Counted from the stretch's first letter, positions 11,950 through 22,959 are shown. The stretch: 64,000 nt of DNA from Yponomeuta sedellus (GCA_934045075.1 OW203730.1:7638785-7702784), one strand, 5' to 3'. Numbers and translations are program-made. Notes: a model not told the origin generated them from the sequence alone.

Positions 11950-12747
11950 TACACTATTTTTATTTTTAATGCACTAACCCGTGCTAAGGAACAAATTTAT
12001 AAACCTATTTAGAGGCTAAAAATTTCACCCATGCCGGGATTCGAACCCGCAACCTCTGGCTATCCGTACCAGCGCTCTACCAATTGAGCCAATGGGCGAC
12101 TCACGACATCAGTGAAATTTCGAACCTCTTTACAATATTCTCTGTATTACGTACAGGCAGCGACATCTGACTTAAGCAAATTGCATTACTTACAGCCCCG
12201 ACTACCTACTTTGCAGTTAGGTTTAACATCGGAACGATATCACTGTACCCACATGATTACACTATTTTTATTTTTAATGCACTAACCCGTGCTAAGGAAC
12301 AGATTTAAAAACCTATTTAATGCCGTGCCGTGAGTCGCCCATTGGCTCAATTGGTAGAGCGCTGGTACGGATAGCCAGAGGTTGCGGGTTCGAATCCCGG
12401 CATGGGTGAAATTTTTAGCCTCTAAATAGGTTTTTAAATTTGTTCCTTAGCACGGGTTAGTGCATTAAAAATAAAAATAGTGTAATCATGTGGGTACAGT
12501 GATATCGTTCCGATGTTAAACCTAACTGCAAAGTAGGTAGTCGGGGCTGTAAGTAATGCAATTTGCTTAAGTCAGATGTCGCTGCCTGTACGTAATACAG
12601 AGAATATTGTAAAGAGGTTCGAAATTTCACTGATGTCGTGAGTCGCCCATTGGCTCAATTGGTAGAGCGCTGGTACGGATAGCCAGAGGTTGCGGGTTCG
12701 AATCCCGGCATGGGTGAAGTTTTTAGCCTCTAAATAGGTTTTTAAAT
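11950..12747. mobile_element. R1 element, composite with an inverted left part
   Basis: A 798-bp insertion flanked by an 11-bp direct repeat TTCTAGATAAT (11939-11949 and 12748-12758). The left half (to about 12323) is R1 on the minus strand and the right half is R1 on the plus strand, including one full and one partial unit in tandem. Each unit carries a tRNA-like block; the ones at 12337-12408 and 12645-12717 are on the plus strand and one near 12031-12101 is on the minus strand. Confidence 0.9.
12337..12408 (+). other. tRNA-like cloverleaf inside R1
   Basis: Folds as a tRNA: GCCCAT pairs with ATGGGT, GCTC with GAGC, CTGGT with GCCAG around a seven-base loop ACGGATA, and CGGG with CCCG around TTCGAAT. 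Position 33 is C, not the near-universal U, and the block recurs about a dozen times. It is therefore a SINE-type Pol III head, not a working tRNA gene. Confidence 0.75.
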
Positions 12748-12759
12748 TTCTAGATAATG

Positions 12760-13290
12760 TTTAAAATTATCGTTGAATTCAACCAGAATCAATATATTTC
12801 ATAAACGTCCACCTACTACATTATACGCTAGTGAACTATGAGCCAATAATGAATTATAAAATTAAAAGACCTTATAAACAAGGCCCGCCAATATTCCCTA
12901 TCGACGGATGCACCATGAAGAAATTCAACGTTAAACTTTTGTCGACTTTGTCGATCCGTACTCGTAACTGCGTTTTTTCACACTTTCAAGAATGGAATGA
13001 AATACCTTTATTGAGAAATAAGAGGCAACATTATTTGTAGTATGGGTCATACATATTCATTAAAAAGATCATATTATAATCGATGTTCAGTGTGTACTTA
13101 ACTAATGCTTTGTCACCAAAGAAAGAAACTCATTAAGAAATGAAGGGAAATATTAGAAGGTTCAATTCAAGGAGCCTCGGGTGTTACTTCCCCCACCTTC
13201 GAACCTACACTAATGAGTTTTAGATTAGCAATAAAAGCGCCAAATTGTCATGTCAAGAGTACATTACACCTAATTGTCTCATCGTGACTT
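12760..13290. other. Intergenic upstream of gene B
   Basis: No conserved coding signal. A 69-residue open frame at 12831-13040 has no recognisable motif. The promoter of gene B probably lies in 13200-13300, where an ATAAAAG stretch near 13231 is TATA-like. Confidence 0.4.
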
Positions 13291-13337
13291 TACTTAGTCC
13301 AGGTTCTACGCTAAATCTTCTCTTCTACAATAACAAG
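13290..13337 (+). promoter_or_regulatory. Proposed 5'UTR exon of gene B
   Basis: Ends ATAACAAG|GTGAGT at 13337, closely resembling the AGTCAAG|GTAAGT end of the gene A leader exon. It would splice to the TTTCAG|ATG acceptor at 13874. The 5' edge is a guess. Confidence 0.4.
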
Positions 13338-13635
13338 GTGAGTGCCTTTTCTATTGAATTTCTGTGGTAGCTACTTTCCTTTTGCTTTGCTTTGAATCTT
13401 CACAAAAACTATTTTGATAGTCCCTATCTTCAATAGAAAACTGTCTCTTCATTATCATTATATTTAAGAGTTGAAATGTAGTAGATCTTTGATAAATAAT
13501 ACCTAGCAACTGGAACGACTTCAGGTGATTTTATAATAAAACAGAAAAACTGAATAAAAACGGATAAGCAGGTAAAATAGTCAAATCTGGTCGAAGGTAT
13601 AGTTGTAATGATCAAAGAGTATATAACCACTATGA

Positions 13636-13731
13636 GGGAAATCGAAAAATGTGTGACTTAATTTTAATATTTGAAAATGATAGATAGAAAAAGAAATAAA
13701 AATGGTGTAAAGAGGTTTGCACCGTTACAGA
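13636..13731 (-). mobile_element. Half MITE in the leader intron of gene B
   Basis: Matches the right arm of the fold-back MITE at 49149-49350, including AAATATTTGAAAATGATAG-type sequence and GAGGTTTGCACCGTTAC. Only one arm is present. A longer in-frame reading from 13671 starts inside this repeat and is not the gene start. Confidence 0.75.
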
Positions 13732-13874
13732 GTTACACTCTTGACGGTGCAGCTTCATCCACATTCAGTTATCACGGGCAAACACTGTCTGCTACTAGGT
13801 TTCCTTGTCATACTTTCTCGGTATTATTTATTTATATTTTCTACATATTGTGCTTACACGTCTTCTTATTTCAG

Positions 13875-14845
13875 ATGCTCCGTACTCTCATTGCCTTGAG
13901 CGTGGTCTTTGGCCTGATTGTAGCCGATCCTATACCAAATGTTTCTTCGTCACCCTCCAACCAGAAACTGGCGCGCTCAACATTGGATCTTGCAAACCAC
14001 GATGGTTTTAGAAACTACGCCTCATATTCGTAAGCATCTTTTTCTATCTTAATAAGTGAATAGTAATAGCTTCTCTTTTTGTCGTTTGAATCTATTAACC
14101 GTGATGAGATAAGGCAACTAGGATAATATGATGATGATGATGATAACATTATGTTTTTGTTTTCTTAGCTCCTCCTAATGTGATAATTTATTTGTCTTCC
14201 AGGTTAGAAGAGCCAGTCTTAGAGCGCGAGTCAGTATCACTTCTCGTCAGTCTAGTCACTTCCTTGATTGGATACAAAGCTGTAAGTTAACACCCAATTT
14301 CTTAGCTCCTCATAAAATTCAGCTCCTCTACTCTATAAGGCACACACATTTAGACAGAGAGAAAGAGAGGGAAACACATTCTCATTGCGAATTAGCGATT
14401 TCAAACTCTAAAGAGATTCACACTGTGAGAAATTCATAACTAAAACAACAAATACACGGTAAAAATTTGAATAAAAACCAAATATTTCTCTTAACAAAAA
14501 CACCTAAGAAAAAAGTCTTTCTCCCAAAGCTACTTCTAATGTCACGCTAATAAAACCCACTTTTGACAGTCAGCGTTATCCCTGACTGTCAAGGCAATCA
14601 GCTGGCTGGTCAGCAACGCAGTGGTCATCGTCATTGGAAGCGTGGTCACCTTGGGCTTCTGCAAGCTAACCGGCAAATGTTCACTGGATTACGATCAAGA
14701 TATCTACGAACCAGTGGCGTCTTTCCGTTCTTTTGTGACCCCTGAACGCCTGGCAACAGCTGAAGGGTTCCTTGTCAAGGCTGTCAAGAAATACAGTGAA
14801 GAGTCGAAGGAGAAAAGTCTGAAGTCACTTAAAAGTAATCAGTAA
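13875..14845 (+). CDS. Gene B: secreted hydrophobic CX5C protein
   Basis: Three coding exons, 13875-14029, 14203-14281 and 14570-14845, join in frame through GT-AG introns to give 169 residues. The ATG directly follows an acceptor (TTTCAG|ATG), as in genes A and D. Residues 1 to about 17 form a signal peptide (MLRTLIALSVVFGLIVA). A Ser- and Asn-rich linker follows, then a hydrophobic stretch (about 64-108) ending in the signature G101..C109-KLTGK-C115. The tail has TPERL and KAVKKYS and ends Ser/Lys-rich. It differs from A in an intron splitting the region before the hydrophobic core at another point. Function unknown. Its nearest gene neighbours are A (divergent) and C (convergent). Confidence 0.85.
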
Positions 14846-14889
14846 AACAATGTTTGTGAACTTACCTTTAAGTTATTTATTTATATTAA

Positions 14890-14895
14890 AATAAA
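14890..14895 (+). terminator. Polyadenylation signal of gene B
   Basis: AATAAA 45 bp after the stop codon, in an AT-rich 3'UTR. Confidence 0.65.
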
Positions 14896-14899
14896 TGTT

Positions 14900-15734
14900 G
14901 CTTGTGAGAATATCTTTTTTGTTTTACTAACTTGGATGTTCTGTTATAGATCTAAACCCATCAAAAATATTTTCTAACGATTACTTGACAAATAAAAAAA
15001 AATATAGGTACTACGTAATTTGTAAATACATTGTTCCACTCTTTGTCTTTTTGCAATATTTTGAATGCACTGTAAACGAATCCTTTAATAACTCATATTG
15101 TTAACACAAAATTTGTCTTCCTTCGTGATACCAAAACCAGTTTTAGTTGAAATCCAATAGTGTTGATAAATTCACACAAAAAAAATGTGTAAAGATGTAA
15201 GCCGGTTCACATCATTTTTGATATTTCTTACATTCTGTCATTTTTAAATCTAAATTTCTAATTAAGTGACCCATTCTAGATTTCTTTTGGATTTTCATTA
15301 CTACTTCGCGTTTTGACAAAACGATATGTCCTATTGACAACTTTTGTCTACTTGCAAATTATCTTCTATCAGTTTTTTTCTGTATCTCATCATCAGGTTA
15401 TACCTACAATTTTTAATTTCAAGTCATATGCAATATTTCATTACATGAACCCTTTCTAAAAGTATAACTGAACAGAGAACCCCTGGTTATCTTTCATGTT
15501 CCTTGTTGTTATCTGCGGATAATTCAAATGGTAATCAGTCTAGGCACACGAATGGCGATACTGAAATTACTATTCATTTCATGTGGTCACCGTTTATGAG
15601 TCTTCCACTCTTATTAATTGACTCAGTTTACGTGCATAGGTAGCCTTTTGCCTCGGAACCACTTGCTTTTATATTATTTTCTTTAGTCCTATAGAAGAAC
15701 TTAGTTGACTTAAAAAACCTTGGCCTTCGTATCT
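14900..15734. other. Intergenic, no gene seen
   Basis: AT-rich, with no shared repeat or frame worth noting. Confidence 0.45.
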
Positions 15735-15990
15735 ACGCTCATCTGTTATGAGATGTTTGATACATCGTCCAGTGGCACCTTCACTTCAACTATAAGATAA
15801 GAATATTCTTTATTGTACACTAGAAAAACAACAAATACAAAATAATTGCAAATATAGGTACATAGTACAATTGGCGGCCTTATTGCTAAAAGCAATTTCT
15901 TCCAGACAACCTCACGATGGAAAGTTGCTGACGGAAATTAGAAAGACGGGTAGCCAGTGTAAATTTGAATATTGATACATACTTATACTT
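15735..15990 (-). repeat. R3 end fragment joined to a retroposon tail
   Basis: 15735-15785 resembles the distal end of R3 (minus). From 15787 it reads as the reverse of a retroposon 3' end: TTCTTTATTGTACA and GTACAATTGGCGGCCTTATT also occur at 25615-25690 and 57548-57600. Confidence 0.55.
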
Positions 15991-16086
15991 AATAATAATA
16001 CACTTACATACCGTTACTTATATAAACTTTTCTTTTGTTATAAACATACATAATAATATATATCTTATAATAAAGTTCCACACAAG

Positions 16087-16285
16087 ATGTGTATAGAGAT
16101 GGGTGAAGGGACCACTCGGACGCAACAGTGGCTGGGACATTTTTAGATGGAGTAGGTTTGCTCAGCACCTAATAATCTTGACAGCTTAGTCGGCCTAACC
16201 CACAGGAAAGACATGCCAATACGTTCAGAGCCAAACAAACGCAATTTCCTCACAATGTTTTCCTTCACGGCCACACTGTGATGCG
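16087..16285 (-). repeat. R3 SINE fragment
   Basis: Reverse-strand R3 body (GGGTGAAGGGACCACTC, AGCTTAGTCGGCCTA, AATGTTTTCCTTCAC), diverged and interrupted on its right by the MITE at 16293. Confidence 0.75.
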
Positions 16286-16292
16286 ACCAATC

Positions 16293-16536
16293 GACACCAA
16301 CAGATGGGCATAGTCCGAATCAAATGGAATTATTCGACGTAATGCAAAGTTTATTATGCGAAGCTGAAGTATCTACGTTAATTCGACGCAGTACGAAACC
16401 AGTTTATGAAAGTTAATTAAAAACGGAATGACAAAAATATACTAAAACTAAGACATATATCAGGACCGCGCCTGTTGTTGCTTTGCATTACGTCGAATAA
16501 TTCCATTGGATTCGGACTATGCCCATCTGTTGGTCG
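16293..16536. mobile_element. MITE with about 45-bp inverted ends
   Basis: Left arm CCAACAGATGGGCATAGTCC..AATTATTCGACGTAATGCAA and right arm TTGCATTACGTCGAATAATT..GGACTATGCCCATCTGTTGG are nearly perfect complements. The interior has no coding frame. Confidence 0.85.
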
Positions 16537-16642
16537 TACCAAAATTCAATAGTACCATCTTTTGTTCCTAATCATTTCATTGAAAGATTGTTCTAGGGAT
16601 TAAGGACAGCATAATTTAAATGGTAAACAGCCGTGTGGCTTA

Positions 16643-17020
16643 CTATACTTCTTCTTTGGCCTCTTTACTCCTCCGTGGAGTCTGGGTCTGACACAAAGGC
16701 TTTCCATTGATTTCTGTTCGTAGTTCCAGCCAAGTTTTTTGCTTCTCCTTCGACTCAAAGAGAACGAATCTCTTCCACGTCTGGGATGGACGGCTTACTA
16801 TATAATAGAAAGGAAATATTTGTTTGCCAGCTAAGTTGGTCCCACCTAGGTCAATACATGTGAACGCATAGAGTTTTGCCTTTACAAGTAACCACAGTAT
16901 CACCTCTAAAAGCCGCGATTCAAATGTGTATATAAATATGTGACAAACACTTTTTTTCGTTCTTATTATCAATGCGCCCACGCCGACGTAATGTGGTTGC
17001 AATGAAAACTGTAATTTCAT
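16643..17020 (-). pseudogene. Coding-looking reverse frame, PH-domain-like, possible stray exon
   Basis: A 125-codon open frame whose second half (about residues 46-113) contains FPFYYIVSR, TWKRFVLFES and QKTWLEL. This is the pattern of beta strands and a final Trp helix seen at the end of pleckstrin-homology domains. An acceptor-like TTTTAG lies before the coding-looking part. I find no neighbouring exon, promoter or paralogue. It could be an exon remnant, a retrocopy fragment or chance; the resemblance is by eye only. Confidence 0.25.
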
Positions 17021-17083
17021 AAACTGTCCTGACTATTAGTAGAGATTGCATCAAATTGACATTTATGCAGTGACTATGCAAAT

Positions 17084-17494
17084 CAAAGGCGGTGGTAGCT
17101 CAGTGGGTAGAACCATGGACTGGCAAGCGAGAGCCCCAGGTTCGATCCCGAGTTCGGGCATGTACCAATGACTTTGTTTAATTTCAAAGTTACGTACATT
17201 TGCGAAATTGTAGTCGCAATACCACACGCTAACGGTGAAGGAAAACATCGTGAGGAAACCCGCGGCTTGGTTGGCTCCGCACGTATTGACTAGTCTTTCC
17301 TGTGGGCTAGGCCGACTAAGCTGTCAGGATGGTATAGGTGCTGGGCAAGCCTACACCATCTATAAAACCATGTCCCAGGCACTACAGCGTCGGAGTGGTC
17401 CCTTCACCCATCTAGTGTGAGTGAAGATACCACTGGACGCTGTATAAATCATCTCATTAAGTAGATGCAAAAAGGCCAATATTATTATTATTAT
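17084..17494 (+). repeat. R3 tRNA-derived SINE, full length with target duplication
   Basis: Starts GGCGGTGGTAGCTCAGTGGG (A box), has a B box GGTTCGATCCCG, a long body and an (ATT)n tail. It is flanked by a 9-bp direct repeat TATGCAAAT (17075-17083 and 17495-17503). This is the reference copy for R3 in the window. Confidence 0.9.
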
Positions 17495-17503
17495 TATGCA
17501 AAT

Positions 17504-18957
17504 TAACATTTACTAGTATCGCTCTTCCGCCCACTTTCCGCCTAATACTTACTTGTATTAAGCCCTATGTACTATAAGTAGTGTATTAACTTACATAAAA
17601 TAATATTAAACAGAACCAAACTTTGTTTAAATTTTGAAAAGTTTTTTTAAATGTAAAATGTTGGCGCCAAGGCGCAAACATCGATTGCGCATGGGCGTTG
17701 CGTCCCCGCGGACTCCTTCATTGAAAACTTTTTTTTTAAAGTAGATGTTTAACCTTCTTGGCCCAGCTGGAGGTTGTATAAGTGTGTCGTTATGATTAAA
17801 AAGTTATATTATGATACAGGTGTCAATACAAGACCTGTATCGTAATAAAAAAAAATATTTTATTTTTGGCCTATGCGTAATGTTTGTCATATGAGTTTTG
17901 TTTTCAGTTTTATAATCTTTCTATTATAGTACTAGAGTAGATGAAATAAGTCACAACTAACATAACATGACTAAGACCTTGATTATGTAATTTTTCCCGT
18001 ATACATCCAAAGAGTTTATAACCACTTACATCTATGTGCGAGAGCGGAATGTTTACTTAGCTCTGCCGTATAGATATGAGAAGTAATCACACATAATGGA
18101 TAAAGCATTTCAGTGGATATCTAATAGTGAAAGAGATACTAAGCCACATAATTTTATGACAAAGTCCAGTAGATATTTTGTTGTCGCAAACAGATGTGTA
18201 TACGTAGAAAGTTACATAATTACGGTGCTGATCTCGTTCGCTTCAGCAAGTTCAAAAACTCTTCATATATCTACCTATCTACAATATAAGGAGCCTAGAA
18301 CATTCTGCTGACGGGCACAAACTTTCTCCCAGAGAGAGACCATGGGTCTATATCAACTAAATAATTAAGGTTTAATTAATTATAGTTCACCTACTTACGT
18401 ACTCTCTTCGCCTTTCAGTTTTATCCATCCCAAAGTTGTCTAGAAGAGATCGCTTTTAGCGACAGGACCGCCAATTGTATTTTGTTTTCTGGTATGTACA
18501 ATAAAGAGTTCTAATCTAATCTAGTGCTTGATACATCATTGATGTCAAAAGCAGTCTTTATTCACCTAACATTTTCAACGGGTCATGAAAGTATGTGGTC
18601 TGCAAATCAAGTATGCTGAATCTGGGTCACCTGCGAAGTTCTATTATGAGACATGAAAGTTTTAAAGTTATAATTTTAAATCAATAAAGAGGTCACGCAA
18701 GCGTTTCTCCGGATTTTTAAGGAACTCTAACTGAACCCAGCGTTGATTTATACCTATGATCAACTCAATTTTTTTCATAATTGTGAAATTCCTGCCTGGC
18801 CTGGCACTGTAATGGCCGGCCATTTCAGTACGGAATATCCTTGTTTGTGACCCGAGGGAAGCGCACCGAATTCCGTCAAAATCTTGATGTTATTAGTATG
18901 GACAGTAAAAAGATTGGAACATTCAGGTTTTTGTGCTTGAATATATTACAAGCACAA
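17504..18957. other. Intergenic, no gene seen
   Basis: AT-rich. 18466-18520 is a retroposon tail (GACCGCCAATTGTATTTTG ... ACAATAAAGAG). No gene. Confidence 0.5.
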
Positions 18958-19173
18958 AATCCTGTTCTCGAATTCTCGGTTCTCGAATGGAGACCACGAC
19001 TCGGCAAGCGTAGTGTAGGACGCCCTCCGGCCAGATGGACCGACGACCTCAAAAAGGTGGCTGGTGGTGACTGGATGGCGAAAACGGGAGATCGGGTCTT
19101 GTGGCGCACCCTGGGGGAGGCTTATGTCCAGCAGTGGACTGCAATAGGCTGAAATGATGATGATGATGATGAC
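18958..19173 (+). mobile_element. RTE-type LINE, 3' end only
   Basis: The open frame (18841-19152) ends with residues typical of the C-terminus of insect RTE-clade polyproteins (GKRSVGRPPARWTDDLKKVA, WMAKTGDR, YVQQWTAIG) and a stop. A (ATG)n-type tail follows directly. Everything 5' of this is missing, so it is a dead 5'-truncated copy. Confidence 0.8.
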
Positions 19174-19196
19174 AAAATCCTGAAGAAGCACTCGTG

Positions 19197-19548
19197 GCCT
19201 AGGCGAACCGAGTGATTGGAATCAATCACTCGGTTAAGCAACAACAAGTGCGGTCAAGTACGGCTTGGGTGAGCGGGTGACTACCGCTAGTGGCACTTTA
19301 CCGAGAGCTTCCATGCTTCGCAAGGCACGCTAAGCCTTTGGTGCCAGCTGTCATATAATGGCAGTCGTTAAGTCATGTCAAAGGCCTTATGGGCGACTTG
19401 ATAACATCTGACAGTAAATCCCGCCACTGTCTTACAATCCTCCACCAACCCGGACTTGGCCCCCGTGGTGGAGTATGGCCTAACCTTCCTGCGATGCAGG
19501 AAGAGACCCGTGCCCCAGCAGTGGGGACATGCAAGGGTTGATAACAAC
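19197..19548 (-). repeat. R6 repeat, near full length
   Basis: Reads on the minus strand from CAACCCTTGCATGTCCCCAC to a terminal GATTGATTCCAATCACTCGG. About ten copies or fragments in the window define the family. No coding capacity. Confidence 0.85.
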
Positions 19549-19759
19549 ATATTACAAGCAGGAGAAGTGATGTGTGGAAGTTAAAATAATTATAAATCTG
19601 AAACACACGGAAACGAGTGTACGCATTTGCACTTTAAAATTAATGTCTCTAGCGCCAAGGCGATCTTAAAACATTACGCACTTATTTGAAAGAATATAAA
19701 TACTGCGGCTACTAGGCTTGAGACAATTACTACATAATAAAATAAATAGTAAGAAGTTA

Positions 19760-20178
19760 TATTCTTTTTAATGCACTAACCCGTGTTAAGGAAAATTTTA
19801 AAAACCTATCATGTGGGTACAGCAATATCATTCCAATGTAAAAACTTAACTGCAAAGTAGATACTCGGGTTGCAAGTGATACAAACTCCTTCAGCCAGAT
19901 GTTGCTGCCTGTATGTTTTTTTTTTATTTATTTATTTAAAGTAAGAAAAAAAATACATTCAATATGATGCCTCCCATCCCCCGAAACCGACAAGGTTTAT
20001 CTAAGGTTTATGGGTTTAGGTTTATGTAATACAGAGAGTGTTGTAAAGAGGTTCGAAATTTCACGGATGCCGGTAGTCGCCCATTAGCTCAGTTGGGAGA
20101 GCGCTGGCACGGTTAGCCAGAGGTCGCGGGTTCGAGTCCCGGCATGGGTCAAAATTTTTGCCTCTAAATAGATTAGTA
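19760..20178 (+). repeat. R1 element interrupted by a T-rich insert
   Basis: R1 body with its tRNA-like block at about 20089-20152. Between 19917 and 20023 a T-rich insert not found in other R1 copies separates the 'CTGCCTGTA' and 'GTAATACAGAG' halves. Confidence 0.8.
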
Positions 20179-20765
20179 AGAAGTTTAAATGGGCAAGGCC
20201 CATTTAAATGGTATTTTGCATGAATAATCTTTACGCAAGTGCCACTTAGTCAGTGGGTGGTGGTGCGTCTCAGCCTATATATCCAAAAATGTTTTGCTAA
20301 GCTTACCCTTTCTCATTTTAAGTATAGTGATATGTTATGATGTAAGTCACTCGTCGAAAGAGCTCCAACTCCTAAGATATAGGTTAATCCTAGTTTAGGT
20401 GTTGGAAGTCGCCTTAAAATTTGTAAATCACTTACTATATTTTTATCGTTACTTAAGAGTGTATTGATTTTATTTGTTCCAATAAACACTTTTTTACTTT
20501 TACTTCTTATAGCAATCATTTTTTCTAACTAAGTGTTTCTTTGAAGGCACACAGTCTATAAAAACTGTACTTATTAATTAGTAGCACTCAAGGAAACGCT
20601 TTGTTGTACATAATGAGGAACTTAAAATGCGGCCGGACAAAAAATAAAATGCAAGTGTGATTGATAAGTGCAATTCCCTGCAGTTTATTACCATTAATAA
20701 CAAAACGAGTCACTGTTATCCCTTAACCGGGCATGGGTAGTACGAATTTTTCATTGGTTTTGGAC

Positions 20766-20771
20766 TTTATT
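20766..20771 (-). terminator. Polyadenylation signal of gene C
   Basis: AATAAA on the minus strand about 80 bp after the stop codon of gene C; a second AATAAA lies at 20684-20689. Confidence 0.5.
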
Positions 20772-20851
20772 TCAAGTTGATAGGTTCAATTTAATGTGTC
20801 CCTGTGAAGAACATTGCTTGGTTAGGGGTTATACGAAAATACTAGGAACGA

Positions 20852-22922
20852 TCATTCAAACTTCCTGGCGCCCTTCCTGAGATAACTTTCAGCCGTATCC
20901 AAAAGTTCGTAAGGGTACTGTGATTCATCAACGATTTCTAAAGGTGGCGGGCCGCATAAGCCAGTCATTTTGCAGAATCCGAACATTAGAGATGCGCCGA
21001 CGATCAGTGACAGGCCGTGCTGAAGAGCCCAGATGACTGCTTTGGCAAACACTGCTAATGCCGTCTGTGAAGGAAAAGTAAAAAAAAACCTGTAAACACG
21101 TACATAATCACGCTAATATACTTGTAAGGTATTCACACCACTTAGAAAACCCATGCTTAGGTACCCCTAAGGGCAGGCTGGTGACAAGATCCTAACTATT
21201 CTGTTTCATAGCTCGCAATCGATTGATTTTAACAGATTCTTTGTCTTGCTAGTAATATGATATACTCACAATAAATGAAATAATATACCTCGAATCCAGG
21301 CTGGGAACAAAAAAAAAAGTCCAGGTCTTGGATGTTTACATGTTTGTGATGTTGTTGTTTCTGGTTCCCACGACACAGGGTATCCTAGTGTGGGGCCAGA
21401 AGCAATGTATGTGCTTGTATGTAAAATGTTAAATGTTATGTTATGTTACCTATCCGAAATTTCTTCTTCATCATCAGCCCGGTAAACCCCACTGCTGGGT
21501 ATAGGCCTCTTCATTTCCACGCCAACCAGCACGGACTCGTGCTAGTCTCATCCACTGTTTGCCGGCTACTTTACTTAGGTCATCTGACCATCTGGCTGCT
21601 GGTCTGCCCACCGACCGTTCCCCCTCCCACGGCCGCCACTCTTACTATATAAGTATTAAAAGAAATGTGTGTGAACTATTTGTGGGCTAATTTTGTTGGG
21701 CCGTCAATTGGAATAGAAATGAATGGAGTTCATGTATATAATTCAGTGTGATGGTACTTTATTAGGTATTTATTGACAGTATTCGAACTTTGAGTCTACG
21801 TTATGTAGACACGTTTTTGATCAGAAATAGCATCGTATGAACGTTTAGTATTGAGACAAGAGTAGCCACTCGCATATAAAATTGAAAATGTGTTTTCTTA
21901 CCAATTTTAATCCAACTATGAACCAAGTCTTCGACAGCAGAAAAGATACCACTTGCCATGCCTTGAACAGCATACCAATTGCTCTGAAAGAGAGGTTAAA
22001 CTAATGTAAAAATGTACCTTCTTCCTTAACAGTACACAGGTATGACTGACAGCAGATATTTTTACTCGAGCGAATTGTTTCAAAATCTTAATATCGATAG
22101 GCGGCGAAGCCCAGCGGGTAGGACGATGCACTCGGAAGTACCAACCATGTACCAACCAAAACGACCTCGGTGGCGCAGCGGTGTGGCACACTGTAAAACC
22201 GAAGGTCTCGGGTTTGATCCCCGGCCGGGTCAAACTAGGGAACGAGCTTTTCTGGTTTGTGTCGGGTCTTGGATGTATGTATTTATTGTATTAAATCTAT
22301 CGTTGAGTGAGCATCTATAACACAAGTCATTTAATTGCACTTAGTATAGGGCTAACGAGATCTGTGTAGTATGTCCATGAATATTTATATGTCCATGAAT
22401 ATTTATTTATTTATAAAACAATGACTGGGATTCCTAAGTTATGTACATTCGTGAAGTTATACCTAATGGCAATACCAATTGTTAACTGTGAAGGAAAACA
22501 TAGTGAGGAAACCTGAGTGTCTGAGGTGTTCAAATACCTCAGCGCTTGGAATTGCCAATCCGCGGTGGGCACGCATGGTAATTAGGCCCATACTCTCCGA
22601 GAGAAAGCCTGTGCCCTGTTAGTGCGACGTTTGTAGGCTAAATAAAAAAAATACGTGGATTACATGTCGACTGTGGCATTTCAAAATAGTATAATCAACT
22701 TACGGGACCACTAGTAGTCTTCCTTCCCTCGGTGAATCACTTTTTGGTACGATTTCCTGAAAAGGAAGATTTTATTAAAACAAAAGAAAGTTACGATAGA
22801 GTGACGATAATATGAAGTTAGAAGATCAAAGTACTTACAATATTCTTAGGACTGGTTGGGATTCCATGGGTTATAGTGACAACGGTAAGAAGTAAAACAG
22901 TAAACAGCTGTGCAGAAACCAT
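20852..22922 (-). CDS. Gene C: secreted hydrophobic CX5C protein, short-tailed
   Basis: Four exons on the minus strand, 22922-22839, 22756-22704, 21983-21902 and 21064-20852, give 143 residues. All introns are GT-AG and the frame is continuous (phases 0, 2, 0). Residues 1 to about 20 form a signal peptide (MVSAQLFTVLLLTVVTITHG). A short charged linker leads into LLVVPA, which matches YLVVPA in gene A. Two hydrophobic stretches follow, and the signature G96..C104-KMTGL-C110. The tail lacks TPER and is Pro-rich, but keeps a Leu-x-x-A-x-x-x-Leu-x-Lys pattern. Unlike A, B and D, the ATG does not abut an acceptor. Intron 2 is packed with retroposons. Function unknown. Confidence 0.82.
21318..21655. 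repeat. R4 fragment and RTE 3' end in intron 3 of gene C
   Basis: 21318-21455 is the distal half of an R4 SINE (+) with GTTGTTTCTGGTTCCCACGA and GTATCCTAGTGTGG. 21462-21655 is the reverse of an RTE-type 3' end (CCCACTGCTGGGTATAGGCC). Confidence 0.75.
22096..22645 (+). repeat. R5 SINE with a younger R2 SINE inserted, in intron 2 of gene C
   Basis: The R5 head GGCGAAGCCCAGCGGGTAGG is cut at about 22155 by a complete R2 copy (22158-22435, GACCTCGGTGGCGCAGCGG onward). R5 then resumes through GTGAAGGAAAACATAGTGAG and GCGGTGGGCACGCATGG. The order shows R5 is older than this R2 insertion. Confidence 0.85.
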
Positions 22923-22959
22923 TTTGGTGTAAATTGTAAAGTCTATAGAGAACAGGTAG

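Noticed and set aside
12031..12717. Several tRNA genes
   Set aside because: The blocks are repeated, lie in transposed units with target duplications, and lack U33.
13671..14033. Longer N-terminus of gene B starting at 13671
   Set aside because: The extra residues come from a MITE arm and an intron ending in TTATTTCAG; the ATG at 13875 gives the signal peptide.
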